A DNA stretch of 64,000 nt, taken from contig JANPWX010000644.1 of assembly GCA_024734555.1 (NCBI GenBank), positions 331,255 through 395,254 on the forward strand. Reading direction: 5' to 3'. Position numbers and translations under genes: made by a program. The DNA comes from Trochalopteron elliotii. Taxonomy: Eukaryota > Chordata > Aves > Passeriformes > Leiothrichidae. The notes under the pieces are model-generated. The model worked only from the letters and a program-made list of their open reading frames with translations, did not search any database and was not told where the DNA came from. Every line of letters begins with the position of its first letter. Position 1 is the stretch's first letter. Shown in pieces: positions 32,354-45,043 of this stretch.

Positions 32354-35300
32354 CCACTGAGATCATTTCTAAGCTGAAAACTTTTGAATGTGCATCTAAA
32401 AAATCCAACATCATGTTATTGTAATCACCCTTCCATGGTTTTATACTTCAGATGTGTTGTGTAACCATTCAATTCACCCAAAATCTGGCATGAGGTCACA
32501 AGGATCTGATTTTATTTGTACCAAAAGCATCTGAAGAACTGGATAAATGCCTCACTATCCTGAAATTCAGTTAGCATAATTCAAGAACACAAAAAAGACA
32601 AAATTAACTACATGAAAATAGGGCTCATTAATAGTCCTCGCATATAATTAGACCTGCTCAGATCTGGCCCAGCAGAGTTCCCATTGATAAATTTCAAGAA
32701 GTGATCTTTGCAAAATTTACTCAACCTGTGACTCTGGCTGTTCCTAGTACTAAGATAATGAAATATTTGATGCAGCTGGATAGTACCATAGGATGGTGGT
32801 GAGAAGAACTATTTCAGATCTAATTTATAAAGAGAAAATGTTTGCAAGTAATGTGCCATTTTAAACAATAGTCTCAGCTCTAGTTCTCTCTTTTAAAGAG
32901 TTGTTATCTTGTGTGGAATTATGGTCCAGAGTCTGCAAAGGGTGAACTTGCATTTCCTGTTTTTCCCAGAGCAGGAAAGGAAATGAGCATGAAAAGATCG
33001 CAGGTAAGAAAACAGTCATACACTGATGGTACAATCTTCCATTTTATTCAGTATCTGCACAGGGACCTCTAGTCTCTCCCTCTGAATAGAGTAGGTGTGA
33101 CTCACACATTATCAGGAGTTTCAGAGCAGTGCCTTCTGACACATACCCTCTTCAAGGTCTGCAAAAGCAGTCATTTTTTCCCAAACTTCTGCATTTTGTA
33201 AAGGGAGTATGGGCTGATAATTGACAAAAATTTAGCTCATTGTAAAGTGGAAGGAGAAGGAATGATTGTGGGAGAAGTAGACTGGCTAGACGTTTCCTCA
33301 GATGCCTCAGACACTGAGCTTGATTGTGCTTGTGTCTGTCCATCTTTCCTAAATGCCACTTCTTGGTTGTTACTTCCCAGTTGCTGATAGCAAAAATGCA
33401 ACAAAGCTTTAAAAAAATCAGTCTTCAGGCCTAGGGCCAGCTTTTCCCAGTGTTTTTACACTTTGAAGGCTTTTGATAATCTTTAAAATATTTTAGTAAT
33501 AAAAGAATCTTACTGAGAAATGCAGAATCCCCTTATACTTCCTGTTTAAAATACAGTCAGTCTTTTGGATTAGCTGAACTCTGCCAAATAATGCAGGACT
33601 GCATTTTTCCTTTTTGGTACCTGCATTTCTTCCAAGCCATACTGCAAACTTACTGTTGACCATAGAAGCCAAAATTTATTATATTTTTTGACAAATTCAT
33701 CAAATCTGATGACCACCCTCTTTTATTTCCATGACATGTGGGGTTCAAGTTCTTGCATTAGAACCTACTGTCCCAGCTTTCTTCCCGAATGGCAAGATCA
33801 AAAGTTGGTTCTAAAAGTAAGCATTGGAAATATATGCTCCCTGAAAGTCTCCCAGTAATACAGAATTAAAATCAAGGGGGGAAAAAAGTTTTCAGTGTAG
33901 TCATACTATGTAGTTACCATGATGGTGCCACACTTTTTACTTTCAGAAGAAAGCCTAAGAAACACCCATTTGGAAGACAGATAAATCTTCACCAATCTTA
34001 TTCATAACCCATCGTGAAAATTTTACACAAAAGGTGCAATGCACTTGATCTCATATCTATTTTTCCCCCTAGCTGTTTACTATGTACTTAATGAGGAGGA
34101 TCTTCCTGTTACTATTTAGGCATGAATGAATGGATTTGAATATCACTTCCACACATCTTAGAATTCATTAAAGATCAAGGGTAAGAACAACTGGTCATAA
34201 AGAAAAATATTTATTATGCTAATTGCTGGAAGACTTTGTATTATTGCTGTATGAGAGCTATCTGCAAATGATAGCAATTTCAAATTGCGTCCTGAATGAA
34301 TTATATCAGCAGGAAGAACCATTAAATTAAAAGGTCTGTTGCACAGTCTTCACCTGAAGCACAGACAGAACTTTTATTTCAAATACTCATCAGCCTTATT
34401 TAAATTAAATCTTTAGAATTCCAAAAGCTTTCAAGAATGACTCATGTCTCCAGTAAAATATTCTGATGAAAATTGAAGATAATGGTCTTATGCCATTAAT
34501 GACCTTAAAATGGCAGCATTCACACAAGAAAAATAAAATTAACTTCATTTTCAACTAAAAATTAATGCTTGGACATACAAAAAAATTAATTTCCTTTATT
34601 TGCCAACTGGTATCATAAAGCGTAATGTTACACAAGATATTTGCATCTTACTGGAAGCCAAATGCAGATCCCTAAAAAGAAAAAAACTGTATTTTAAGTC
34701 GGGTTCAGAAGAGAATTACTATCTAGAATTTCAAAGTTGAACAGTTTCTTTTTAGCTGTCACAGGTTTTTCATGCCTTTATTATTTCATAAATGAATTAT
34801 TTATGTGACATTAATACAGTTGTTCCTTATACAAAAAAAATATGAAACCCAACAAAATGTTACCAAGTAGTTTGGGGTATAATACAAACTTTTGCTAAAT
34901 TTCATTAAAATCTTGCATTTCAATTACAGTGTATCTTACCAACAATATTTCAATTATTATTTACACTAAATACTTGTAAATATTTGCACCAAGACCTGTA
35001 TGTCATGTGTCACTAGAGCCTGTGCCCACTAAACATTGACTTCAGAGTCAAGAGAAAAAGTAATAGATATGCAGATTATACACGGAGAAACACCACAGCT
35101 GCTAAAATGAAATATGGGCTTTTATGAGCTATATTTTGACATTTTTTGAAATGCTATTTTCTAGTTTTCCCTTCATTGATTAAAGGAGCACTGTCAATAT
35201 AAAGCTAAGAAATGCATTTCCCTACTTCAATTCCTCTAACAACACTGTAATCTATTAAATATAACAATGACAGATACATCTTTTTACCTATCCTTATGTT

Positions 35301-37411
35301 TGCATCTGGGGGAGAGGAAGAGGAAAGTAATTTCTGCTCTTTTATTTTAAGCAAAATGTCTTTTTTAATGCGCTTGGATCCTGTCAAGAAAATAAGGAAA
35401 TAAGAATCCAATCTGATGAAGACCCAAACACCCTCAAATTCCATTAAAGTTTGAGGACAAAATCCTAGCTGTGTAGAAGCAAATCGGGGGGGAAAACCAC
35501 CTGGGCAGGAAATTGCCCACCATCATTTCTTATTTACACAGTACCACGGATTATGTTGAGCCATGATTAGGAGAGTGGATTTTCTCAGCAGGATACATCA
35601 ATACAGGCTGCCTGGATACTCAACAAACACTCTACTCCTACACGGATTCTGAAAAGTTGGAGTTTTTAACCTTCCACTCCATCTCTTGGCTTCATTTCAA
35701 AAATGTAATTTCAAAATCACAATTAATTATCTACTCCAAAAAGATACAATTTTCCATAAGGTGTCTTGAGATATTTCTTCAACGAATGAAGAAAGGCCAG
35801 CTGAAATAAAATAATTTCATGATAGCAGCAAAAATGTAGGTGCAGTGACTCTTCAGCAGTATTTCTAGATATTTCTAAATGCATAATAATATTTCTAAAT
35901 TTATTTTTAGATTAGTGCATCTGTAGCAAGACAGAAGTCCATTTATTTTCTGGTACTGAGTGTGGAGAACCCAAGAGAGGCTATTCATTGCTGTCTAATA
36001 GCCAACCAGTTGTATACCATGGTATATACATGTCTGGGGAAAACATACATTCTTACAAGACCTCTAAAATAAAAAAGCAGGACACAAAGTAAGCAGAAAT
36101 AAAAGAATTAAACTGATGCCAGCTGGCCATCACTGCATTATGTGGCACGTCCCTATTCCTTCCCTCTCTCCCTGTAAATCATCACTGGTACCTAAATGAC
36201 TAAGTTGTGCCAACACTAGGAGGGGATAAGGGTTTTTAGCACAGGAAGATCTATGCTGTTATATTAATGATTAGCAATGCCTTGTTAAAAAGCCCTACAA
36301 ATCAAAATATTCTGTATGATGTACTTGAATTTCATAGTATATTTCTCTGTATTCGCAGCTAAAGGCATCTAAAAAGGTTTAGATGGCAATGTTGCTGTGA
36401 AAGGTTGGACATTCTTTTGTCAATTTCTAGGATAACCCTGAACCAAAAAGTGTATTAAAATATATTTGCTATTCTGATGCACTATAGGTCCTGCAATACC
36501 AAGGCATCAAAGAAGTCTTGGAGACTACAGATCAGAGATACAAACTGCCTTCTATTTATGCTTTGAGAAAACAAAGTACACCTAAAAGCAGTGTACAGTG
36601 TTCTTAATCTTCTGCAATGGCCTGAATCTGGGCTTCATATTAGAATATATTAGAGGGAGAGAGGGAGATATTTCAAGCTACCATTTAGCAATCGACATCA
36701 GCAATCCAATAAAAAAAAAAGAGGTAGGATTTTTTTTTTCACATACTACTTTATTTTTTTAAAAAATGCACAGTTGCTACTGAAAAAATATAATGGGAGA
36801 AGTAAAAATACACTGACAGAGGGCCTAACATAGTCCTTTGTTCTGAAGTACCCTCAGGGGAAGCCTTATTTCTGCAACAATTTGATGAAAAATTGGCTCC
36901 TAATTTAGCTGAAGTAGGAGCTGGGAATTAAACAGTGAGAACACTGGCCTCTGGTTTCTTTGTCTTTCACAATCAGTAGTGGATATGGCCCTGACATTTT
37001 CAGTGAAAGCTGGGTTCTTATATCACCTCTAAATGTTCCATGATCAGGGATTCTGGAGAGTCAAAAATAGTGAATCAGCAGAGCTGTATGCAAAGTAAAA
37101 ATTCATCTCTTGAACCATACCTGTTTGTAACATACCTGATCAAGCAAGAGTAGATGAGCCTAAAACATATTCTAGGGACTGCTGATACACTGAGAAAAAT
37201 AGTCAGGTTTCACCCCAGGAAATGTCCAGGGCCCAGAACACTCTCACAACTCTTTTTCTCCTTACATCTTGAAAAGTTCTAAATTAACTTTTGAAATATT
37301 TGCAGGATTCAATGGCTGAAATATTTTCTCACAAGTACAATTTTTTTCAGTACTGAGAAAAAAATATGTTGTTTCCTGAAGGTTTAACTTCTTTGCCACA
37401 GAAAAAGAAAG
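32354..37411. other. Unique non-coding DNA, 5 kb
   Basis: AT-rich, with stops in all frames and short A/T homopolymers (36711, 36731). No element, gene or RNA recognised. Confidence 0.6.
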
Positions 37412-37416
37412 GTTTT

Positions 37417-38034
37417 TGTTATAACTGAGTTTTACCCAATTGGATATAAAGAGCAAATTTTATTTTTCCATTTTAAAATCTATCTGGGACAGGCACAAAA
37501 AACAACATTCAAATGTTGGGTGAAACAGACGACCGACAGCAGGGATGCTATCTCGCCCTGTTCCACGATTTTCTGGTGTTTGGGTCCAGGTTCTTATACT
37601 GTATTTTGTGCCTGCTGGCAGCGGAGGTATTGTGTCTTTAGATTCAAACCCAGTCTTTTCACTCAGTGATGAATCTTGAACGGATTTCCACTGGAACATG
37701 TTTGAAAGGATTTTCCAGGAATCCTCTTTTGGGATATTGATTTCTCCAAATTCAGGGTCCACCCTCGAGATTAGTATCGATGAGTTGATGGTCCAGATGT
37801 ACAAGATCCGATTAACTCAAGGAGCCACATCCTGGCGAGCCACCCTCCTTTGTGGTGTAAATCAAGGTGTTAACTTGTCCATTCACAGTTCACAAAGCGT
37901 GGAAAACGCCCTCTCCATTCCAGGGACCAGGATCAGCTTTACATTTTCAGGGTTACAAAAATATACATTCTATCTACTACATTTATTACATCTCCTATAT
38001 TTAATTGCACAAATTTACCATCATATCTATCACA
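37417..38034 (-). mobile_element. Solo LTR with TSD GTTTT, same family as 10722-11360
   Basis: It begins TGTTATAACTGAG and ends ATATCTATCACA. The duplication GTTTT is exact at 37412-37416 and 38035-38039. The minus strand starts TGTGATAGATATGA and contains AGTATAAGAACC (TATA box) and AATAAA. Its frames (114 and 125 codons) mirror those of the 10722 copy and are repeat sequence. Confidence 0.87.
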
Positions 38035-38500
38035 GTTTTCATCCCTCAAACACTATGATTCTGGAGGAACACTAAGTGGTTTGTTTTATTTTGCTTTCAG
38101 AGGCAGATGGCAAAATTGGTGAAAGGATAGATGATGAAAAGGTGTCACAATACATGAAGATTGCATATGGTACACTTCAAAACTTGCTTAATTTGAGTAT
38201 ACTGAGATTGTACATTACATGAAAACAATAGTTCAAAGACATTCTCTTTACAATTCTTTTGTTTGATATCCCTGCAAGTATATTGGTGTCTTGGTTTGAA
38301 AGACAACTGTCTGCTAAGGAAGGCAGGAGCCTCCTTTGGAATGGAAAATATGACCCCTTCCCCTCCAAATTATTCTAATTTTGAAATAAGGGGCTTTCAG
38401 GCAAACATATGAGAAAAGGGATAACAGTTCTAACAGATCTAAACAGTTCTAACAGTTCTAAAAAGGGTAACAGTTCTTTAGTGGTGTGTGCACTAGAATG

Positions 38501-38549
38501 TATAATGTATAATTTATAATGTGTAATGTATAATGTATAATGTATAATG
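38501..38549. repeat. Seven-copy 7-bp tandem repeat (TATAATG)n
   Basis: Seven units, five of them exactly TATAATG, the others TATAATT and TGTAATG. It lies in the first part of the long LTR. Confidence 0.92.
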
Positions 38550-39217
38550 TGTCAAATAAACAACAATAGCGGTAACAACAACAAACAAGAACAGAAAACC
38601 CAATAAACAGTCTCTTCCTGCTCTTGAAGCACCTTCCCCTTTGGTGTAGTTACAGTCACAGCCGGCAGGGGCGCTGTTGGCTCCCAGTGTGCAGGGCAGG
38701 TGAGATGATTTCTCTGCGGCTGCAGGGGGCCCTGTGGTGCAGGTCAGCCATCTTTCTCCAGGTGGGTGATGGCGGACACAGCCGGCGGAAAGAGATGGAG
38801 GAAGGGCCTCCTTTACGAAGCCCCAGAGGCAGCCAATCCCAGTGCCCCCTTTGAATAGCAAAAGAAGCTGTAGCAGGAACCTCAGAAGAAGCAAGCTGAA
38901 AGAGCAGGACCTCCCAGCAGACAGAGGGTGAAAAGCTACAGTGTAGCACAAACCCAGAGCAATGTTGGAGGTGCGGTGGGAGCTAGGCAGTAGCAGTCTG
39001 GCTCCTGGACGCAGTAGAGGGAAAAAACACCTCATCGGGATCTTCTCACCGGCACTGGCTGGTCCTTTGGATCTGGGCTGTGCAGAGGGTGGGGGCAGCC
39101 CCCCAGCAGGAAACGAGGGCAGTCCTGGGTCCTGGTGGAGCATGCACTGGCTCTGGACTTCCCGACAGCAGAGCAGCAAAAGAACCCAGATGGCAAGCTC
39201 GGTCACAGTGCCGAAGC

Positions 39218-39370
39218 AAAAAAAAAAAAAAAAAAAATGGGAAAGAAAAAGAAAAAAAAAACACCACCCCATAAAACAAAAAACAAACAAAAAACAAACG
39301 AACAAACAACAACAAAAAAACCAAACAAACAAAAAAACCACACAAAACCCAAAACAAAACAAAAATAAGC
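39218..39370. repeat. A20 run followed by A/C-rich low-complexity DNA
   Basis: Uninterrupted A from 39218 to 39237, then A-rich sequence with CAAA and CAAAC units. Confidence 0.9.
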
Positions 39371-39543
39371 AGGCAAAACCCACAGAAACAGTAGGATCCT
39401 TGATCAGAGATACCGGCTGCGTGTGTCCAGCAGAACCACCTCCCGGAACAGACAGACTGGCTCTCACCCCACCTCCAACTCCCCGTGGAAAGTGTGGCTC
39501 AGCTCCCCTTCCTCACGACAGCCCCACAGCCAGGGAGGATGGA

Positions 39544-39561
39544 GGGGGGGGGGGGGGGGGG
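39544..39561. repeat. G18 homopolymer
   Basis: Eighteen consecutive G. The assembled length may be unreliable; such a run can form quadruplex structures. Confidence 0.85.
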
Positions 39562-39651
39562 CAGGGACAGCTGCCCCCCTCGGGCACAAAACAAAACAGA
39601 TCGAAGACCCCAAAAATGGGATTATATAATAAACCATCCCCAAATCATTGG

Positions 39652-40021
39652 AAAAAAAGATTCTGGAAGCTATGTGCAACTCGGCCATTTTCTTCTATCA
39701 TCTGCTTGCTGTTCACATTTTGTTTCAGAAACAACTACAGGTGATAAGTGTCCTGTGAAAAGTGATCATGCTTCCTTCAAGTTGTAACTATGATTTCAAG
39801 GGAATTAGTGACCAGTATGATAAGCAGCCTATGCTATTTTGTGTTTAAGAATGTACACACAGAGTCAGACATCATTAGCAACCGGTTTTATTATTTCTAA
39901 AGCTTCTGAAGCAGATTGGTTTTGCAAAGCTTCTCTTTTGTTCCTGCACCTTGTTGCTTGGCCATCATTTGTGCCAAATCTGCCTTTTAACTCATTTTAC
40001 TGCAGCCTTTTGCTGCAGTAG
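39652..40021. other. Unique non-coding DNA between two elements
   Basis: No recognisable feature. Confidence 0.6.
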
Positions 40022-40026
40022 GTCAT

Positions 40027-40619
40027 TGTCCTGGTTTAGGACAAATTAGGGGAAGGTCTCCAGAAGGAGCCCCCCAGAAAACAAACCTCCACCACCCCTT
40101 GCCCCCCAGCTCTGGGTTTGAGAAGGAATTCCTCAGAGGAGAAGTGGAAAAAACCTATTTATTGACAAATAAACAAAGACACTCCCCAACACAAGGGAAA
40201 AGAAAAATACTCAAGCAGTTGCTGTGAGGGGAGGGCACAGAGCTTCTGTTTTCAGGCGTCGAGGACCCCCAACTATTCCCAGGTCAGGTCCAGAGCCGGT
40301 CCAATGATCTTTGGGGGGGGGGGAAGGGAGAGAAAGAAAAAAAGGAAAAAACAAAAGCAGCGAAAACCAGCAAAGGAAAAAAAAAACAAAAGCAAAAGCA
40401 AAAAAAAAAAAACAAAACCAGGTAAAGGCAGCAGCGAAGCGAAGCAAAGCAAAAAGCCTGCAGCCAAGCCAAGCTAGCAGCCAAAAGCAAAAGCACAAGT
40501 AGCCCCACCGTGGCAAACACCCCACCGAGGGGGGTGGGGGGCAGCTGTCAGACATAACAGTGCAGTACATAGAGATAAAGCTGCACAATTGGGATAGGAG
40601 ACACTGTCAACTAAAGACA
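40027..40619 (-). repeat. 3' LTR of the ERVL-type provirus
   Basis: Plus strand TGTCCTGGTTTAGGAC ... CTAAAGACA. The minus-strand AATAAA is at about 40157 (CTATTTATTG). It contains a GA/A-rich tract (40319-40430) with AAAGC-like repeats. Frames of 78-125 codons here are low-complexity artefacts. Confidence 0.9.
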
Positions 40620-40635
40620 TTCCACCCCTTATCCC
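40620..40635 (-). promoter_or_regulatory. Polypurine tract
   Basis: The minus strand reads GATAAGGGGTGGAA immediately before the 3' LTR start TGTCTTTAG. Confidence 0.75.
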
Positions 40636-40793
40636 ATATCGTGAACATACAATAAAAAACTTGCATCTCACTTACTCAAACCTTCAACACTTACACATTT
40701 CCTTCTATCTTACTTGCTTACCTTTGACACTTATACGTTTCCTTCTGTTCCATGTAGTAACATTCATCCAACAATGACATTTACATAGGAGTC

Positions 40794-43700
40794 TCACCCC
40801 ACATTCAGATCTCCCTGAGGTACACAGCATGTTATTCCATCTTTCTGCATTATCCACCATGTACAACCTGGTCCTTGAGCAAAAACAATCCCACGGATGG
40901 GTTTGCCTGTACTCGAGGCAGGTTTGATCCATACTGTCTTTCCCAACAAACCTCTGACATGGGCCACTGGGGCTTTATCTCCATCTACGATATTAAGGAG
41001 CTCAGATTGAGCAGGACCCGCTCGGTTGGTGGAACCTCGGGTGTTAACCAACCAGGTGGCCTTTGCCAAATACTGCTCCCAGTTTTTAAAAGATCCCCCA
41101 CCCAATGCTTTCAACTGGGTTTTTAACAGTGCATTGTGCCTCTCCACTTTCCCAGCAGCTGGTGCGTGGTAGGGAATATGGTATACTCACTCAATGCCGT
41201 GTTCCCTAGCCCATGTGCAGATAAGGTTGTTCTTGAAATGAGTCCCGTTGTCTGACTCAATCCTCTCAGGGGTACCATGTCTCCACAGGACTTGCTTCTC
41301 AAGGCCTAGGATGGTGTTACGGGCCGTAGCATGAGAGGGTAGGTCTCCAGCCACCCCGTGGTGGCTTCCACCATTGTGAGCACGTAGCGCTTACCTTGAC
41401 GTGTCTGGGGTGATGTGATATAATCAATCTGCCAGGCCTCCCCATACTTGTATTTGGACCACCGTCCACCATACCATAGGGGCTTCACCCGCTTGGCCTG
41501 TTTGATGGCAGCACACGTCTCACAATCGTGGATAACCTGAGAAATACTGTCCAAGATTAGATCCACCCCTCGGTCTCGTGCCCACTTATAGGTGGCGTCT
41601 CTGCCCTGATGACCTGAGGCATCGTGGGCCCATCGGGCTAGGAACAGCTCTCCCTTGTGTTCCCAATCTAAGTCTATCTTTGACACCTCTATCTTTGCAG
41701 CCCGATCTACCTGCTCATTATTTTGATGCTCCTCATTAGCTCTACTCTTGGGGATATGAGCATCTACGTGGCGGACTTTCACAGGTAGTCTCCCTACCCT
41801 GGTAGCAATGTCTCTCCACTCTTCAGCAGCCCAAATTGGTTTTCCTCTACGCTGCCAATTAGCCTTTTTCCACCTCTCTAGCCATCCCCACAGAGCATTG
41901 GCTACCATCCATGAATCAGTATAGAGGTAGAGTTTTGGCCACTTCTCTCTCTCAGCAATGTCCAGGGCCAATTGAACGGCTTTGAGTTCTGCAAGTTGGC
42001 TCGATCCACCATCTCCTTCAGTGGCCTCAGCAACTTGTCGTGTGGGGCTCCACACAGCTGCTTTCCACTTCCGGTTCGTCCCTACAATACGGCAGGAACC
42101 GTCAGTGAAAAGAGCATAATGTGTCTCCTCTGCTGGCAGTTGATTATATGGTGGAGCTTCTTCAGCCCGTGTCACTTGTTCTGGTTCTTCATCTGTGAGA
42201 CCAAAACTTTCACCTTCCGGCCAATTTGTAATTATTTCCAAAATCCCAGGACGAGTCAATTTACCCATACGGGTGCGCTGTGTAATTAGAGCAATCCACT
42301 TGCTCCATGTGGCATCGGTGGCATGGTGGGTGGTGGGGACCTTTCCTTTGAACATCCACCCCAGCACTGGTAGTCGGGGTGCCAGGAGGAGTTGTGCTTC
42401 TGTGCCAATCACCTCCGAGGCAGCTTGGATTCCTTCATAGGCTGCTAAAATTTCCTTTTCAGTTGGAGTGTAACTGGCTTCAGCCCCTCTGTAGCTTCGA
42501 CTCCAAAAGCCTAGTGGGCGGCCTCGAGTCTCCCCAGGCACTTTCTGCCAAAGGCTCCAGGACAGACCATGGCTCCCAGCTGCAGAGTAGAGCACGTTGT
42601 TCACATCTGGTCCTGTCCTGACTGGGCCAAGGGCCATTGCATGAGCGATCTCCTGCTTGATCTGGGCAAAGGCTTGCTGCTGTTCGGGGCCCCAGTGGAA
42701 ATCGTTCTTCTTACGGGTAACCAGGTAGAGAGGGCTCACGATCTGACTGTACTCAGGGATATGCATTCTCCAAAAGCCTATGGCGCCTAGGAACGCTTGT
42801 GTCTCCTTCTTGCTGGTTGGTGGAGACATTGCTGTAATCTTGTTGATGACGTCAGTAGGAATCTGACGCCGTCCATCTTCCCACTTTACTCCCAAGAACT
42901 GGATCTCACGGGCTGGTCCCTTAACTTTACTCTTCTTGATAGCAAAACCGGCTTCCAGGAGGATCTGGATGATTTCCTTTCCTTTCTCAAACACTTCTGC
43001 TGCTGTGTTCCCCCACACAATGATGTCATCAATATACTGTAGGTGTTCTGGAGCCTCACCCTTTTCCAGTGCAGCCTGGATCAGTCCATGGCAGATGGTA
43101 GGACTGTGCTTCCACCCCTGGGGCAGTCGGTTCCAGGTGTATTGCACTCCCCTCCATGTGAAGGCAAACTGAGGCCTGCACTCTGCTGCCAGAGGAATGG
43201 AGAAAAATGCATTGGCAATGTCAATAGTGGCATACCACCTTGCTGCCTTGGACTCCAGCTCATACTGGAGCTCCAACATGTCTGGCACAGCAGCGCTCAG
43301 CGGTGGAGTCACTTCATTCAATGCACGATAGTCCACAGTCAGTCTCCATTCTCCTTCAGATTTTCGCACAGGCCAGATGGGGCTGTTGAAGGGTGAGTGG
43401 GTTTTGCTGACCACCCCTTGACTCTCCAGCTCACGGATCATCTTATGAATGGGGATCATGGCATCTCGAGTTGTTCTATACTGTCGGCGGTGCACTATTG
43501 AGGTGGCAATTGGTACCTGTTGCTCTTCCCCCTTCAGAAGTCCTACTGTCAATGGATTCTCGGACAGTCCAGGCAAGGTGTTCAATTGCTGGATGCCCTC
43601 TGTCACTACAGCTGCTCTCCCAAATGCCCATTTGAGTCCCTTAGGGTCTTTGAAATACCCACTCCGAAGATAGTCTATGCCCAAAATGCATGGGGCCTCT

Positions 43701-43966
43701 GGGCCAGTTGCAATAAGGTGTTTCTTCCACTCATTTCCAGTCAGGCTCACCTCTGCCTCCACCAGCGTATAGTCCTGTGATCCCCCTGTCACACCAGCAA
43801 TAGAAACAGATTCTGCCCCTACATGTGTTGACAGAATTAATGTGCACTGTGCACCGGTATCGACCAAGGCCTCATATTCTTGTGGTTCAGACGTGCCAGG
43901 CCAACGAATCCACACCTTCCAAAAAACACGATTTTCCCTAGCCTCTACCTGGCTAGAGGCAGGGCC
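40794..43966 (-). pseudogene. pol: ERVL-type pro-pol: protease, RT, RNase H, integrase (one frameshift, one stop)
   Basis: An 869-codon open frame (41306-43915, opening further to about 43966) encodes, with rough residues from 43915: protease with DTGA at 19-22; RT from about 150 with RLTVDYRALNE, LPQGWKHSPTI and the intact catalytic YIDD at 294-297; RNase H from about 600 with FTDGS; integrase zinc domain HHCC at about 763-801; and the first integrase Asp in AWQIDYI near 830. A frameshift near 41325 moves the rest to another frame, where SDNGTHF and GKVERHN supply the other DDE residues, with one TGA at 41187-41189. The polyprotein would have processed, copied and integrated the element. Protease to the integrase zinc domain is uninterrupted, so the decay is slight. 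Pol lies in the same frame as gag. Confidence 0.92.
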
Positions 43967-43969
43967 CCT

Positions 43970-45043
43970 CTAGGCCTGGTTTTCCTTCTTTCCTTGGGCA
44001 TATGTCTTAGAGGTTCCTTCAAGGGAGTCAGACATGTCATCATCATCATATCTGGCCGTTCGCCTATGGGCAATTGGAGCTGCTTCCCTTTTGGTGGAAC
44101 CTCCTCTCTGGGTCTTGCCTTCCTTCAGTTCATGTACCCGTTGTGCCAGAGCAGCAGTGGGTTTTCCATCCCATCTCCTCATGTTTTCTCCAGACTCACG
44201 CAGGAAGAACCACAACTCAGCTTGTGGGGTGTACCTTCTCTCCCCATCAAAGGAGCGCCGGCGTTGGATACCAGGGCCTCTAATTTGTACAGCCGAGATT
44301 TGGAGGAAATCCTCCTTAATCTCTTCCCTGAGTTTCTTATGATTCTCTTCTATTTTGTCTTCTAGTTTCTGCAGTCGTGTTTCCACAGCTGCAATTCTGG
44401 CATGAGTTGGGCCATGTACAGCATCTGCATATGCTCGAAGCTTCTTCGTCATATCGAGCACAGTCTCATATGTCTCATCCCGCTTCATTATTGCTAGAGC
44501 AGAAGCGTATTCAGGTGGCCCAAGTCGCACAAGTTTCCTCCACATTACAGGTGTACATGGTACCAGGTCCAGATTCCTAGTTGTTATGTCATCTGAAAAA
44601 ATGAGCTCTGCTACAGCCATCTCTCTCAGATGTTGGATCCCCTGTTCTATGGTCTTCCACTGTGTCTGCTGCAAATAGAGGTCATCTGCACACAGGTATC
44701 TTTGTGCTACACCGTCCAGGATCCGTTCCCAGAGACTGTGAGGGCTAGCCTCCCTCATCATGCTTTGGTCGATGACAGGATCATGTGACAGAGATCCCAA
44801 ATGCCTCGCTTCAGTGCCATCCAGAATGGTAGCCTCCCCTGCAGCATCCCAGAGGCGGACTAACCAACTAATTATAGATTCATCGGGTTGTCGCCTGTAG
44901 TCCTTTCTTAGGCCTTGAAGGTCCTTTAGGGAAAGGGAATCAATATTGGCTCCAGAATCTGTACCCCTCGATGTGGCTTCTGATTTTGGTGAAGGTCCTT
45001 CTCCTGGATCATCATCATCATCCTCCACCTTGCGATCGGACAC
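43970..45043 (-). pseudogene. gag: ERVL-type Gag, capsid and C-terminal part
   Basis: A 357-codon frame starting with an acidic run, KVEDDDDD, followed by a helical capsid-like region (LQGLRKDYRRQPDESIISWL, then RLWDAAGEATILDGTE) and a coiled coil near residues 220-250 (ARIAAVETRLQKLEDKIEEN). No CCHC zinc knuckle is present, which agrees with several ERVL Gag proteins. The frame ends with UAG at 43970-43972, after which the protease frame continues in phase (AGG GGC CCT GCC), so Gag-Pol was probably made by stop-codon readthrough. It overlaps the upstream hydrophobic frame by 118 bases in another phase, so a one-base indel near 45060 probably split one gag. Confidence 0.8.

Larger units (their letters stand above)
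38287..39647. mobile_element. Long LTR of the TGTCTTGGTTTGAAAGACA family with A-rich and G-rich tracts
   Basis: It begins TGTCTTGGTTTGAAAGACA, matching the 11907 family. The right end is placed at CCCCAAATCA because ATTGG occurs at 38282-38286 and again at 39647-39651; the two overlap the final A, so the TSD is probable, not exact. The interior holds a 7-bp tandem repeat, a GC-rich segment, an A20 run followed by A/C-rich sequence, and a G18 run. A 317-codon minus-strand frame across it reflects homopolymers and low stop content. Confidence 0.6.

Noticed and set aside
38514..39467. 317-codon minus-strand open frame
   Set aside because: It lies wholly within an LTR. Its phenylalanine/leucine-rich part is the complement of A-rich low-complexity DNA, and there is no domain.
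40211..40588. 125-codon hydrophobic/aromatic frame, also at 46218-46590
   Set aside because: Translation of the GA-rich tract of the ERVL LTR; present in both LTRs and of low complexity.
42797..43396. Plus-strand open frames opposite the ERVL pol
   Set aside because: Shadow frames of a strongly coding minus strand with clear RT motifs.
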